Shown here: positions 9,374 through 18,111 of the stretch, in pieces | How the letters are laid out: each line of letters opens with the position of its first letter | Position numbering within the stretch: the stretch's first letter is position 1 | Notes under the pieces: model-generated | What the model was told of the DNA's origin: nothing | The model's database searches: none | Seen by the model: the letters and a program-made list of their open reading frames with translations, nothing else | Program-made: the position numbers and the translations under genes | Assembly: GCF_000768705.1 (NCBI RefSeq) | Contig: NZ_AVPJ01000005.1 | Span: 124,001 to 188,000, forward strand | DNA: 64,000 bases | Source: Knoellia sinensis KCTC 19936 | GTDB taxonomy: Bacteria; Actinomycetota; Actinomycetes; Actinomycetales; Dermatophilaceae | Direction: 5' to 3'

Positions 9374-11257
9374 TCAGAAGGGGATGGGCTGAGGTGGTTG
9401 TGGTGGTCGGGGTGGGAAGTCGACGAGGATCTGGTCCACGAGACCAGCGCCGAATTCGAGCGTTCGGTCGAGGTCGACCCTCGGCGGTGGGCCGCCGATG
9501 ATGTTGCCGTCGAAGTCGTAGACGGTGGGGTAGGCCCGGGGTCGGGCCTTGTCGGGGCCGCCGAGGAGTTCGATGAGTTCCTCTTCGAACGTCGTGGGGA
9601 TGTCGATGCCGCCGGTGTGGTCCGCGGTCGAGGCCACGCGGGTCCGGGTCGCATCGCGGCGGGTGTGGCCGGCGGTCACGAGGTGAAGGTGGTCCACCGG
9701 CCGCGTCGTGGTCTCGAGCCCGGTGGGGTCGGACCAGGTGACGCGCCCGTCGGGGTGCAGTTTCGCGGTCCAGCCGTGGCGTTGCTTGATCCGGTGGTGG
9801 CGTCGACACAGGGCCATGAGGTTGATCGGTGTCGTGGAACCCGCCGGCCACGGGCGGACGTGGTCGAGGTCGCACTGCCGGGCGGGCACGGAGCAGCCCG
9901 GGAACCGGCAGCCGCCGTCACGCAGGCGGACCAGGCGGGCCATCGGATCCGGGACGCGGTAGGACTCGCTGAAGTCGACGATCTCGTCCGCTGTGCTTGC
10001 ATCGCGCGGGGTGCCCGTGCCGGTCGTCCCAAGGGAGCCCGCACCAACGGAGCTCCTGGTGTCCGCGGGCGAGGACTCTGCTCGTTCCTCTGCTCGTTCC
10101 CTCGCGCGGTGGCGTCGTCGGGCTGCCTCTTGCCCGCGGGCAAACGCTGCGGGCACGTCACCGTGGAGGAGGGCACCGGTCTCGGTGTCGCAGGTCAAGT
10201 CCCGCTCCGGGTCCGAGGTCCCTGCGTTGTCGAGCCACTCTCGGGGCACGAACGTCGTCCCAGGAACACCGAGTCCGCCCACCTCGACAAGGTCCTGCGC
10301 TGTACCCGCCGTGGAGGCCTTGTCGGTGGATGCCGGGGTGCGCTGTTCGTCGGTCGCGGACGCAGAGTTCGGTTCGCTGGCCCCGTCCGCAGCGTCGGGC
10401 TCGCCTGTCCCGGTCGTGGAGCCCTGTTCGCCGGTCCCTCTGGCTTCGCTGACATCGCCAGTGGTGTCGTCGGCGGCGCGGGTGGTGTGGACGACGACCT
10501 TGACGTCGGAGTGCTCGAGGATCAACTCCATCATCGCGTCCGCGCGGGCCAGCTCGAGGCTGTCGGCCAGGCCCTCACGGACACGTTGACGGGCGCGCTC
10601 CGTCACGGCAGCCCAGGCCGTCCGGGCGTCCTCGACGCGGAAGTCACCGCGCCAGTGGTCAGTGCCATGGACCCCCGTGCGCCGGGTCAGCCCTCGACGG
10701 GCCCGGGCGTCCTCGGCTTCGGCGGCGACCGCGTCCGGGTCGACCTGCGCCGCCGTCCGGGCAAGGAGCTGGCGCAACGGACCCGTGGTCAGTCCTCGCC
10801 ACAATGGCTCCACCCGAGCGACGACCTCTGCTGCGGACTCGGGGGACAGGAAGTCGGTCTCCTCGGTCACGACCCGGGCGCGTTGCTCGTCGAGGTCGCC
10901 GGACGCCATCGCATCCACGACCGCCGGGGTCCGCACCATCTGTCGGATCGCGTCCAGAATCCGGTTCGTCGCGACGTGCACAGACACCCCCAGGCGCGGT
11001 GCCACCAACTCCGGCCCATCCAGGCGTTGGTGGCCCAGCCCGTGGTGCACTTCGACGCTGGTGCCGTCCTCCTGCAGGTGTGACTCCCGCGCGGACAGGT
11101 GCGCCAATGCCACGGCTTGGCGTGCCGACGCGGCGTCCTTCTCGCGTTGGGCCAGCTCAATCACGTCGAGGAGCTCCTCGGAACTCAGCTCGGCAGCGGA
11201 AGCCCGCAACGCGGCATACCGGCCCTCAAGGGCGGCGGTCGCGGCGTGGGGTTCCAT
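9374..11257 (-). CDS. DUF222/HNH endonuclease domain protein (13E12 family)
   Basis: 627 aa from ATG 11257. The N-terminal DUF222 region (about 1-250) is helical. A low-complexity Gly/Thr/Ser/Glu-rich middle (about 250-410) has no recognisable fold. The HNH domain near 440-500 has CRFPGCSVPARQCDLDHVRPW and LCRRHHRIKQ, with Cys pairs and the catalytic His. Such proteins occur in many paralogous copies in actinobacterial genomes and resemble the mycobacterial 13E12 repeat family; mobility is suspected but the biological role is not settled. Confidence 0.88.
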   Translation of the reverse strand: MEPHAATAALEGRYAALRASAAELSSEELLDVIELAQREKDAASARQAVALAHLSARESHLQEDGTSVEVHHGLGHQRLDGPELVAPRLGVSVHVATNRILDAIRQMVRTPAVVDAMASGDLDEQRARVVTEETDFLSPESAAEVVARVEPLWRGLTTGPLRQLLARTAAQVDPDAVAAEAEDARARRGLTRRTGVHGTDHWRGDFRVEDARTAWAAVTERARQRVREGLADSLELARADAMMELILEHSDVKVVVHTTRAADDTTGDVSEARGTGEQGSTTGTGEPDAADGASEPNSASATDEQRTPASTDKASTAGTAQDLVEVGGLGVPGTTFVPREWLDNAGTSDPERDLTCDTETGALLHGDVPAAFARGQEAARRRHRARERAEERAESSPADTRSSVGAGSLGTTGTGTPRDASTADEIVDFSESYRVPDPMARLVRLRDGGCRFPGCSVPARQCDLDHVRPWPAGSTTPINLMALCRRHHRIKQRHGWTAKLHPDGRVTWSDPTGLETTTRPVDHLHLVTAGHTRRDATRTRVASTADHTGGIDIPTTFEEELIELLGGPDKARPRAYPTVYDFDGNIIGGPPPRVDLDRTLEFGAGLVDQILVDFPPRPPQPPQPIPF

Positions 11258-11420
11258 GGCCTCAATCTAGTCGAACGTCAGTTCGACAGTCAACGGTTTG
11301 AGCCTACGCCCTGGGCTGAATTCTGAACTGGCGCAACTGAATTCGCTCCCGCAGCCGCCTGGCCCAGACTGCTCCGAATTCATCCTAGGAGCCACCTCTG
11401 ACAGTCAGCCAACCGGCTAG

Positions 11421-11456
11421 TTGACTTTCCTATCTAGCTTGCACAACCATCTAGTC
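11421..11456 (+). promoter_or_regulatory. Possible promoter of the PadR operon
   Basis: TTGACT at 11421-11426 resembles a -35 box, in a locally AT-richer stretch with three CTAG-type tetramers around it. A -10 at about 11443-11449 would be weak and would make the PadR transcript nearly leaderless (ATG at 11457). PadR regulators often bind their own promoter. The rest of 11258-11420 contains a short CGAAC/GTTCG inverted repeat next to the DUF222 start and nothing else I can name. Confidence 0.35.
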
Positions 11457-11804
11457 ATGGCACGTCGGGCAAAGGTGCGCGAGGACAGGCAGAGCCAGTG
11501 GCTCAAGGGCGTCCTCGACCTCGCCGTGCTCGCAGCCCTCTCGCGCGAGGAGTCCGCCTACGGCTACACCCTGATGGCGTCCCTCGGGGAGTTCGGGTTC
11601 GAGGGGATCAAGGGCGGCACGATCTACCCGCTCCTGGGCCGACTCGAGGACGAAGGACTCGTGAAAAGTGAGTGGGTGACAGGTGACGCAGGTCCCCCCA
11701 GGAAGTACTTCTGGCTCACCGCCGCAGGACGCGCCGAGCTCGACGCCGGACGTGATGGCTGGCGCACGTTCAGCCAGTCGATGACGACAGCGCTGGAGGG
11801 CTGA
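11457..11804 (+). CDS. PadR-family transcriptional regulator
   Basis: 115 aa from ATG 11457 (MARRAKVRED); an upstream in-frame start at 11421 would place the start inside the probable promoter. PadR winged helix: GVLDLAVLAALSREESAYGYTLM, the wing GGTIYPLLGRLEDEGLVKSEW, then PPRKYFWLTAAGRAELD. It ends 3 bp before a GTG that begins a membrane protein gene, the usual arrangement of PadR with a HAAS-like partner whose expression it controls. Confidence 0.9.
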   Translation: MARRAKVREDRQSQWLKGVLDLAVLAALSREESAYGYTLMASLGEFGFEGIKGGTIYPLLGRLEDEGLVKSEWVTGDAGPPRKYFWLTAAGRAELDAGRDGWRTFSQSMTTALEG

Positions 11805-11807
11805 CAC

Positions 11808-12512
11808 GTGACCACGGACGTGTGGACCTACTCCAAGCTTCTCGCCGAGCAGCTCCGGATCAACGGGGTCAGGGAGTTCAAGGTGCGAGAGATCGTCGCG
11901 CAGGTTCAGGAGCACCACCTGTCCACAGGGCAGGACCCCGTCGAGGCCTTCGGGCAGCCCGTCGACTACGCGAGGTCCTGGCGGCCGTTGCGCTGGACCT
12001 CATGGCTTATCCGGCTCGTGGCGCTCTGTGCGGGATGGGCGGGACTGATGGCGGTCTTCGCGGCGATACTGCCGATCACCCCTACCGCCTGGACTCAGGA
12101 TCTCGACATCACGGCGGCGTCGATGGCCCTCGGCGCCGGGTGGGCGGCGGGTTCGGTCCTGGTCTGGACGCTGGGGTTCTGGATGAGCCGCCAGCGCGCC
12201 CGATCCCTCGGTCATCCGCGCCGAGAACGCCTTGTACGCGCTGCGAGTGTCCTGTTATTCGTCCTCGGAGCAGTGGTCGTTGTCGCGGTTTTCTGGTGGG
12301 GCGACGACTCACTCCTCCACCCGTCGGGCACGTTGTTCTCCCAGCCTCGCTGGCTCGTCCTGCTCTTCGGGTTGGTGACCGTTCCGGGTCTGTACTTCTG
12401 GGGGCAGCCAAGCCGGTCCATGCCGAGCTACCCGCACGAGCCGCTCTCTACGAAGCTTCGTCGGTTCCTGGGCTGGTCCACCCAGGACACCGGTCCCAGA
12501 GGGCAAGCATGA
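11808..12512 (+). CDS. HAAS-like membrane protein, copy 1
   Basis: 234 aa from GTG 11808. A soluble N-terminal segment (VWTYSKLLAEQLRINGV, then VREIVAQVQEHH, DPVEAFGQPVDYA) resembles the HAAS signalling domain found next to PadR regulators. Four to five hydrophobic segments follow. Its product closely resembles that of the next gene in the first 60 residues and more loosely afterwards, which indicates tandem duplication. The stop overlaps the next start (ATGA). Function unknown; probable membrane partner of the PadR system. Confidence 0.75.
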   Translation: MTTDVWTYSKLLAEQLRINGVREFKVREIVAQVQEHHLSTGQDPVEAFGQPVDYARSWRPLRWTSWLIRLVALCAGWAGLMAVFAAILPITPTAWTQDLDITAASMALGAGWAAGSVLVWTLGFWMSRQRARSLGHPRRERLVRAASVLLFVLGAVVVVAVFWWGDDSLLHPSGTLFSQPRWLVLLFGLVTVPGLYFWGQPSRSMPSYPHEPLSTKLRRFLGWSTQDTGPRGQA

Positions 12513-13219
12513 CTGTCGACGTATGGACCTACTCCAAGGTCCTCGCCGAGCAGCTCCGCATCAACGGCGTGCCCGAGACCAAGGTCCGAGAGATCGTTGC
12601 CCAGGTCCAGGAGCACCACTTCTCGACGGGGCAGGATCCCGTCGAGGCGTTCGGGCACCCTGACGAGTACGCCCACGCCTGGCAGCCGATGCGGTGGGGC
12701 TTTTGGCTCTCTCGACTCCTCGGGGCCTGCCTCGGTGCCGTCGGGATCTGGGCCGTGATCTTCTCGTTGACCGCGGGAGACGTGGGCTGGATTCAGGACA
12801 TGCGCATCGACGGATTCATGCTGCAAACCGTCTCAACGTTCGTGACTCTCGCCATCGTCAACTGGAGCTGGGGGATCTGGGTCCGCCGACGCCGGGGCGA
12901 GGCCCTGACCCCACCCCGCGAGAAGCAGTCGTTGACCAAGATTGACTGGGTCGTTCTGGTTGCAAGCGTTCTGCTCGTGGGCGGATCCCTGTGGTACGGG
13001 ATTGAGTACGTGCTGCCCCCGGGCGAGTTCTACACACAGCCCCGATGGCTCGTCCTCGTCGTCGGGCTCGTCCTGGCCCCCGGGCTGCACTTCACCTTTC
13101 CGCCCGATCAGGCTTTGCCGGGTCGTCCCCGGCCGTCCCTTGCAGCCCGGCTAGGGGAGCGCCTGAGTCGCTTCGTGGACCGCCACGAGGGGCTGCGGCG
13201 ATTCCTCGACAACGGATAG
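12509..13219 (+). CDS. HAAS-like membrane protein, copy 2
   Basis: 236 aa from ATG 12509, overlapping copy 1 by 4 bp. It begins MTVDVWTYSKVLAEQLRINGV, nearly the same as copy 1, followed by VREIVAQVQEHHFSTGQDPVEAFGHPDEYA (split here for description). The membrane part differs more. A longer open frame upstream is just copy 1 read in another frame. Divergence between the copies is concentrated in the membrane segments, so the soluble domain is probably the conserved functional part. Confidence 0.75.
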   Translation: MTVDVWTYSKVLAEQLRINGVPETKVREIVAQVQEHHFSTGQDPVEAFGHPDEYAHAWQPMRWGFWLSRLLGACLGAVGIWAVIFSLTAGDVGWIQDMRIDGFMLQTVSTFVTLAIVNWSWGIWVRRRRGEALTPPREKQSLTKIDWVVLVASVLLVGGSLWYGIEYVLPPGEFYTQPRWLVLVVGLVLAPGLHFTFPPDQALPGRPRPSLAARLGERLSRFVDRHEGLRRFLDNG

Positions 13220-13312
13220 TCGGCCACCCTCGGGCGAGGCCCCCAGTGACGCGTGTGACCGCTGTGGATGAGTCCGGCGATGTGGGCGCCACGACGTAGG
13301 GTTGGCGCCAAG

Positions 13313-15811
13313 ATGAGCACCCTTTTCGACGGCATGGACTTCAACGGCACGGGCTTCGGCGACCCCGGTTCCGATCAAGGCAGCGACACCGCGCCCACGA
13401 GCGACCACGACACGCACGAGAGCGCCCACGCGGCGCTCGTCAACGCGGCCGGTGTGCCGTCGTGGGCGACCTCCGATGACCAGGCACCGCCGGAGCCGGC
13501 CTGGGGCACCACACCACCGCAGGACCCCGAAGCACTCCTCGAGGGCCTCAACGAGGAGCAACGCGAAGCCGTCCTCCACGCCGGCAGCCCCTTGCTCATC
13601 ATCGCCGGCGCCGGCTCGGGCAAGACCCGCGTCCTGACCCACCGCATCGCCCACCTGCTCGCCGCCCGCAATGTGCAACCGGGCCAGATCCTGGCGATCA
13701 CGTTCACCAACAAGGCCGCCGCCGAGATGCGCGAGCGCGTGGCCGACCTCGTCGGGCCGCGCGCCAAGGCGATGTGGGTCATGACTTTCCACAGCGCCTG
13801 CGTGCGGATCCTGCGCCGCGAGGCCGACAAGGTCGGCATGAAGTCGACGTTCTCGATCTATGACGCGGCCGACTCCCAGCGCCTCATGTCGATGGTCATC
13901 CGCGACATGGACCTCGACCCCAAGCGCTACAACCCCCGCACGTTCAGTCACCAGGTCTCCAACCTCAAGAACGAGTTGATCGACGAGGAGACGTATGCCG
14001 GCCGCGTGGGTGGGGAGCCCAGCGCCGAGAACCCGGGTGGCACCCATACGGAACGGCTGCTGGCACAGGCCTACACGGCATACCAACGTCGTTTGCGGCA
14101 GGCGAACGCGCTCGACTTCGACGACATCATCATGCTCACGGTCCACATGTTCCAGGCGTTCCCGGACGTGGCCGAGCATTACCGGCGGCGGTTCCGGCAC
14201 GTCATGGTCGATGAGTACCAGGACACCAACCACGCGCAGTACCAACTGATTCGTGAGCTCGTCGGGCACGGCGAGGCACGCGGCGAGCACTCAGTGGAGC
14301 CGAGCGAGCTCGTCGTCGTCGGTGACGCGGATCAGTCGATCTATGCGTTCCGTGGCGCGACGATCCGCAACATCGTCGAGTTCGAGGAGGACTACCCGGA
14401 CGCGCGGACCATCCTGCTCGAGCGCAACTACCGCTCGACCCAAACGATCCTCACCGCCGCCAATGCGGTGATCCAGCGCAACGAGTCGCGACGCAAGAAG
14501 AACCTCTGGACCGACTCCGGCGCTGGTGCGCCGATTGTTGGCTACGTCGGCGACAACGAGCACGACGAGGCGTCCTTCGTCGCCCGGTCCATCGACAAGC
14601 TCGGCGACGAGCACGGCGTCAAGCCCGGCGACGTCGCGGTGTTCTATCGGACGAACGCCCAGTCGCGAGCCCTCGAAGAGGTCTTCGTGCGCGTGGGGTT
14701 GCCCTACAAGGTCGTCGGCGGCACGCGGTTCTACGAGCGCCGTGAGGTCAAGGACGCGCTCGCCTACCTGCGGGTGCTCTCCAACCCTGAGGACACCGTC
14801 AACCTGCGTCGCATCCTCAACGTCCCCAAGCGCGGCATCGGCGACCGCGCCGAAGCGGTCGTTGCGGCGTTGGCGGAGCGGGCGCGCATCTCCTTCGTCC
14901 AGGCGCTCGGGCGCCCCGAGGATGCCCCCGGCATCGCCACCCGCTCCGTCAGCGCCATCAAGGGCTTCACCTCCCTGCTCGAGGACCTCGGCAAGGTCCG
15001 TGACAACGACGAGGCCGGCGTCGCTGATCTCCTCGAGGCCATCGTCGAGAAGTCCGGCTACCTGGCCGAGCTCCGGGCGAGCCACGACCCGCAGGACGAG
15101 ACCCGGATCGAGAACCTCGCCGAACTCGTGGCCGTCGCGCGGGAGTTCGACGAGGCCCGGGCCGAGACCGGTGAGGTCAACAGCCTCGAGGACTTCCTCG
15201 AGCGGGTGTCCCTCGTCGCCGATGCCGACGAGATCCCCGACTCTGCCGAGGCCGAGGAGCAGGGCGTCGTCACGCTCATGACGCTGCACACCGCCAAGGG
15301 CCTCGAGTTCCCCGTCGTCTTCCTCACCGGCATGGAGGACGGGACGTTCCCGCACCTGCGCTCGCTCGGCGACCCCAAGGAGCTCGAGGAGGAGCGCCGG
15401 CTGGCCTACGTCGGCATCACCCGAGCGCGCGAGCGCCTGCACCTGTCCCGCGCGGCCGTGCGGTCGGCCTGGGGTGCACCGCAATACAACCCTCCGAGCC
15501 GGTTCCTCGACGAGATCCCCGTGGACCTGTTGTCGTGGGAGCGCGAGCTCAGCGGCGCCGCGGCGATCGGTCACCGTGGCCAGCGGCCTGCTGTGGCGTC
15601 CCTGGCGGCGCGCCCCGGTGTGCGCTCACCCGGCAACCGCCCGATCATCGCGCTGTCGGCTGGCGACAAGGTCACGCACGACACGTTCGGCCTGGGCACG
15701 GTGGTGCGCACCATGGGCGAGGCCGACAAGACCCAGGCCGAGGTCGACTTCGGTGGCGAGACCGGCGTGAAGCGCTTCCTCCTGCGCTTCGCACCCCTGG
15801 AGAAACTCTGA
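13313..15811 (+). CDS. pcrA: ATP-dependent DNA helicase PcrA/UvrD
   Basis: 832 aa from ATG 13313. A variable acidic leader (about 1-75) precedes LNEEQREAVLHAGSPLLIIAGAGSGKT with Walker A. Further SF1A motifs: ILAITFTNKAAAEMRERV (Ia), MVDEYQDTNHAQY (II), VVGDADQSIYAFRGA (III), LERNYRSTQTIL (IV), VTLMTLHTAKGLEFPVVF (V), EERRLAYVGITRARERL (VI). The C-terminus (GDKVTHDTFGLGTVV) is the PcrA RNA-polymerase-contacting Tudor-like region. Role: 3'-5' unwinding in nucleotide excision repair, replication restart and RecA displacement. Confidence 0.95.
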   Translation: MSTLFDGMDFNGTGFGDPGSDQGSDTAPTSDHDTHESAHAALVNAAGVPSWATSDDQAPPEPAWGTTPPQDPEALLEGLNEEQREAVLHAGSPLLIIAGAGSGKTRVLTHRIAHLLAARNVQPGQILAITFTNKAAAEMRERVADLVGPRAKAMWVMTFHSACVRILRREADKVGMKSTFSIYDAADSQRLMSMVIRDMDLDPKRYNPRTFSHQVSNLKNELIDEETYAGRVGGEPSAENPGGTHTERLLAQAYTAYQRRLRQANALDFDDIIMLTVHMFQAFPDVAEHYRRRFRHVMVDEYQDTNHAQYQLIRELVGHGEARGEHSVEPSELVVVGDADQSIYAFRGATIRNIVEFEEDYPDARTILLERNYRSTQTILTAANAVIQRNESRRKKNLWTDSGAGAPIVGYVGDNEHDEASFVARSIDKLGDEHGVKPGDVAVFYRTNAQSRALEEVFVRVGLPYKVVGGTRFYERREVKDALAYLRVLSNPEDTVNLRRILNVPKRGIGDRAEAVVAALAERARISFVQALGRPEDAPGIATRSVSAIKGFTSLLEDLGKVRDNDEAGVADLLEAIVEKSGYLAELRASHDPQDETRIENLAELVAVAREFDEARAETGEVNSLEDFLERVSLVADADEIPDSAEAEEQGVVTLMTLHTAKGLEFPVVFLTGMEDGTFPHLRSLGDPKELEEERRLAYVGITRARERLHLSRAAVRSAWGAPQYNPPSRFLDEIPVDLLSWERELSGAAAIGHRGQRPAVASLAARPGVRSPGNRPIIALSAGDKVTHDTFGLGTVVRTMGEADKTQAEVDFGGETGVKRFLLRFAPLEKL

Positions 15812-15841
15812 CCGTCCCGCACCGTCCCTGACCAAATCGCA

Positions 15842-15938
15842 GCGCCAACTTTCCCGCCCCATGAGGGCACCTGGTCCATCCGGATGGAACAGTGCCGTCC
15901 GGACCCCCAAGGTTCCCTCATGGGGAGCGAAAGTGGCG
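15842..15938. terminator. Large cruciform-like inverted repeat between convergent genes
   Basis: The arms at about 15842-15873 and 15907-15938 are imperfect reverse complements (GCCAACTTTC...CCCCATGAGGG against CCCTCATGGGG...GAAAGTGG). The loop holds two perfect palindromes, TCCATCCGGATGGA (15874-15887) and GTCCGGAC (15897-15904). It sits between pcrA (+) and a minus-strand gene, so it may terminate both. The arm sequence resembles the hairpins at 51810 and 60865. Confidence 0.6.
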
Positions 15939-15969
15939 GCGCGACGACGCGGTCGGCGCGACGGCCTGA

Positions 15970-16425
15970 TCAGCCGCGCAGCTCGCGGCGGGTTGACACG
16001 AAGAACGTCGCTCCGCTGATCAGGTGCATCGCGCTGAGCGCAACCTTCGTTCCGGCGCTCGCCTCGGCGAAGAGCGGCATCGTGACGATGCCGACGATGA
16101 GGCCGAGGGCGGCGATGGCCTTCCACGACGTCGGGGCCCACCGCTTGGTGCCCCTCAGCAGAGCAGCGCCGAGCAGCCCGGCCACGACGCTCATGAACGC
16201 GACGGAGAGGGCTCCCACTGCCTGTGGCTCTGAACCCATGGGCGTCAGGACGGAGAACTCTGCGCCCGCGACTCGGGCGACTGCGTAGACGATCAGGTTC
16301 ACGATCGCGGCGATGCCGGCCGTGGCGAGCGCGACGTTGCGTGCACGGGGTACGGCGTGGGTGGAAGTGACCGCCTGGCTGTTCGACAGTTCGGTGCTGG
16401 TGCTGGTGCTGGTGCTGGCACTCAT
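15970..16425 (-). CDS. DUF6069-like four-helix membrane protein
   Basis: 151 aa from ATG 16425 (MSASTSTSTST); the Ser/Thr start is encoded by a short hexanucleotide repeat. Four hydrophobic segments follow (NVALATAGIAAIVNLIVYAVA; AVGALSVAFMSVVAGLLGAALL; AIAALGLIVGIVTMPLF; VALSAMHLISGATFFV). The pattern matches small DUF6069-type proteins of unknown function. It is divergent from a MarR regulator and is probably its regulated target. Confidence 0.65.
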   Translation of the reverse strand: MSASTSTSTSTELSNSQAVTSTHAVPRARNVALATAGIAAIVNLIVYAVARVAGAEFSVLTPMGSEPQAVGALSVAFMSVVAGLLGAALLRGTKRWAPTSWKAIAALGLIVGIVTMPLFAEASAGTKVALSAMHLISGATFFVSTRRELRG

Positions 16426-16492
16426 GGTGGTTCCCCTCAATGGTTGGTGTGTTCAAGTAATTCGAGCATCAACCCAGAAGCTTGGTGTTGTC

Positions 16493-16513
16493 AACTGTTT
16501 TGTTGGTACAGTT
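16493..16513. promoter_or_regulatory. Candidate MarR operator in divergent promoter
   Basis: A perfect 6-bp inverted repeat, AACTGT (16493-16498) and ACAGTT (16508-16513), spaced by 9 bp, lies 7 bp before the marR start. The stretch is AT-rich compared with its surroundings. MarR proteins bind such dyads, so it could repress both directions. Confidence 0.5.
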
Positions 16514-16519
16514 TTCTCC

Positions 16520-17002
16520 ATGGCGACCCGCGACCGTTCACCGAAACCGAGGAGCTCGACGTCGGCTGACATCGGCCGTCTCCTGGTGGCGGCGGGCGAG
16601 ATGTCCAAGGCCGCCTTCGCCGCTGCCGTCGCGGACCACGACCTCACTCCCCAGACGGCGCGTGCGCTGTTCATGCTCGGCGAGCCGGCGTCGATGCGAG
16701 ACCTTGCGGAGCACCTGCGCTGCGACGCGAGCAACGTCACCGGCATCGCCGACCGACTCGAAACCGCAGGATGGCTCGAGCGTGTGCCGTCGGCCGAGGA
16801 CCGTCGCGTCAAGCTCCTGACACTCACCGATTCTGGCCGTGAACTGCGGGAAGAACTCGGTCGGCACGTCACGGCGACGCCCTACCCCGCAGACGCCCTC
16901 ACCGCGAGCGAACGTTCCGAGCTCGCCCGGCTGCTCACCAAACTGATCGACGCGACCCCTTGCCCGGGCCACCGGGGTTCTCGCGACGCCGCCGCGACCT
17001 GA
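16520..17002 (+). CDS. MarR-family transcriptional regulator
   Basis: 160 aa from ATG 16520; the longer frame to 16313 runs over the divergent promoter. The winged helix is visible in TPQTARALFMLGEPASMRDLAEHL, CDASNVTGIADRLETAGWLERV and the wing PSAEDRRVKLLTLTDSGREL. The ligand is unknown. Its product likely controls the divergent DUF6069 gene and itself through the AACTGT dyad. It ends before a strong hairpin shared with the M23 peptidase gene. Confidence 0.9.
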   Translation: MATRDRSPKPRSSTSADIGRLLVAAGEMSKAAFAAAVADHDLTPQTARALFMLGEPASMRDLAEHLRCDASNVTGIADRLETAGWLERVPSAEDRRVKLLTLTDSGRELREELGRHVTATPYPADALTASERSELARLLTKLIDATPCPGHRGSRDAAAT

Positions 17003-17046
17003 GCCGCAACGCGGCACGGGGGCGGACGGCATACGCGAAGAAACGA

Positions 17047-17081
17047 CGAAGGGCGGCACCCGCAATGGGTGCCGCCCTTCG
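17047..17081. terminator. Bidirectional terminator hairpin
   Basis: Perfect 15-bp stem CGAAGGGCGGCACCC (17047-17061) with its complement (17067-17081), 5-nt loop GCAAT. It lies between the convergent marR and M23 peptidase genes. There is no long T-tract on either side, as is usual for actinobacterial terminators. A GGCATAC motif copy is 14 bp upstream (17028-17034). Confidence 0.85.
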
Positions 17082-17110
17082 ACGATGCGTTCAGCGCGTG
17101 AGCACTCAGC

Positions 17111-17938
17111 TCACTGGAGGCCCTTGGCCGCCAGCCACGGGGCCGGGTTGACGGCGCCCTTGCCAGCAGGGTGGATCTCGAGGTGGAGGTGCGGACCGGT
17201 GGAGCGGCCGGTGTTGCCGGTGCGACCGACGATGTCGCCGGGCATGACGGTGGAGCCGACGCTCGCCGAGAAGCTGCTCATGTGGGCGTACTGCGACTCG
17301 GTGCCGTCCCAGTACTTGATCGTGAGCAGCTTGCCCTTGTTGCCGTCCCAGCCCGCGAAGACCACGGTGCCACGGGACATGGCGCGCAGCGGCGTGCCGA
17401 CGGCGGTGCCGAAGTCGTTGCCCCAGTGCATCCGGCCCCAGCGCATGCCGTAGCCGGACGTGAACTGGGCGCCCTCGATGGGGCTGACCCACTGCTTGCC
17501 TTCGCGCTCCATCTTGGCCTTGGCAGCGGCGGCAGCATCAGCCTTCGCCTTGGCGGCGGCGGCAGCGGCAGCGGCCTTGGCCTTGGCCGCAGCAGCGACC
17601 CGGGCCTTGTTGCGCGCGACGCGGGCGGTCTGCTCGGCGCGGCCCTGGAAGGCAGCGTTCTGGAGGGAGACCTGCTGGCGGCGCGAAGACAGGTCGGCCT
17701 GGTCCGTCACAGCGACAGCGGCTTGGTCACGAGCCGTCTGCGCCTGGGCAGCAGTCAGCTCGAGGGTGCTCGCCAGCGGCGCGGACTCGGCTACAGCGGC
17801 ACCCGTGGCGGTGACGACCAGAGCAGCGGCAGCGGCGCTGGGCAACACGAAGCCAGGGTGTAGGGCGCGCGGGACTCGGCTTGTCGCAGGTTTGCGATGC
17901 CGGCCACGGTGGCGCCCCTCGTATGAAGGGGTACTCAA
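17111..17938 (-). CDS. M23-family peptidoglycan endopeptidase with coiled coil
   Basis: 275 aa. A hydrophobic signal/anchor (VLPSAAAAALVVTATGAAVA) is followed by a long Ala/Lys/Gln-rich helical region (about 60-145, coiled coil likely) and a C-terminal LytM domain. Metal and catalytic motifs are present: HWGNDF in GRMHWGNDFGTAV and HLHLE in GRSTGPHLHLEIHPAG. Expected role: cleavage of peptide cross-bridges in the cell wall during growth or division. It is preceded by a 170-nt leader. Confidence 0.9.
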   Translation of the reverse strand: MSTPSYEGRHRGRHRKPATSRVPRALHPGFVLPSAAAAALVVTATGAAVAESAPLASTLELTAAQAQTARDQAAVAVTDQADLSSRRQQVSLQNAAFQGRAEQTARVARNKARVAAAAKAKAAAAAAAAKAKADAAAAAKAKMEREGKQWVSPIEGAQFTSGYGMRWGRMHWGNDFGTAVGTPLRAMSRGTVVFAGWDGNKGKLLTIKYWDGTESQYAHMSSFSASVGSTVMPGDIVGRTGNTGRSTGPHLHLEIHPAGKGAVNPAPWLAAKGLQ

Positions 17939-18111
17939 GGCAGGGATACCTCACGTGCAGGGGACACGGGAGCAACCACCGTAGCGTGACCTCCCCGTTA
18001 TCCAAACTTTGGTGGGCGATCTTTTCGACCTATTTTCGAAGAAGTGCCCCAGAGGCCGACGATGCCCCGTGCTCACGGGCCGCCGAGCGGCTGCTCACCG
18101 TATGACTTGGG
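17939..18111 (-). promoter_or_regulatory. Leader and promoter region of the M23 peptidase gene
   Basis: 173 bp without a gene. Reading the minus strand, the middle part is AT-richer (TTCTTCGAAAATAGGTCG, then AAAGTTTGGATAACGGGG) and should contain the promoter, leaving an untranslated leader of about 70-80 nt. Cell-wall peptidase genes in actinobacteria are often preceded by a ydaO-type (c-di-AMP) riboswitch, but I cannot match its conserved core here, so none is called. Confidence 0.4.

Noticed and set aside
9374-11257. Insertion sequence or intein around the DUF222/HNH gene
   Set aside because: No terminal inverted repeats, target duplication or split host gene are visible; the gene is free-standing.
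17939-18111. c-di-AMP (ydaO) riboswitch before the M23 peptidase
   Set aside because: Expected for such genes, but the conserved core sequences are not visible.
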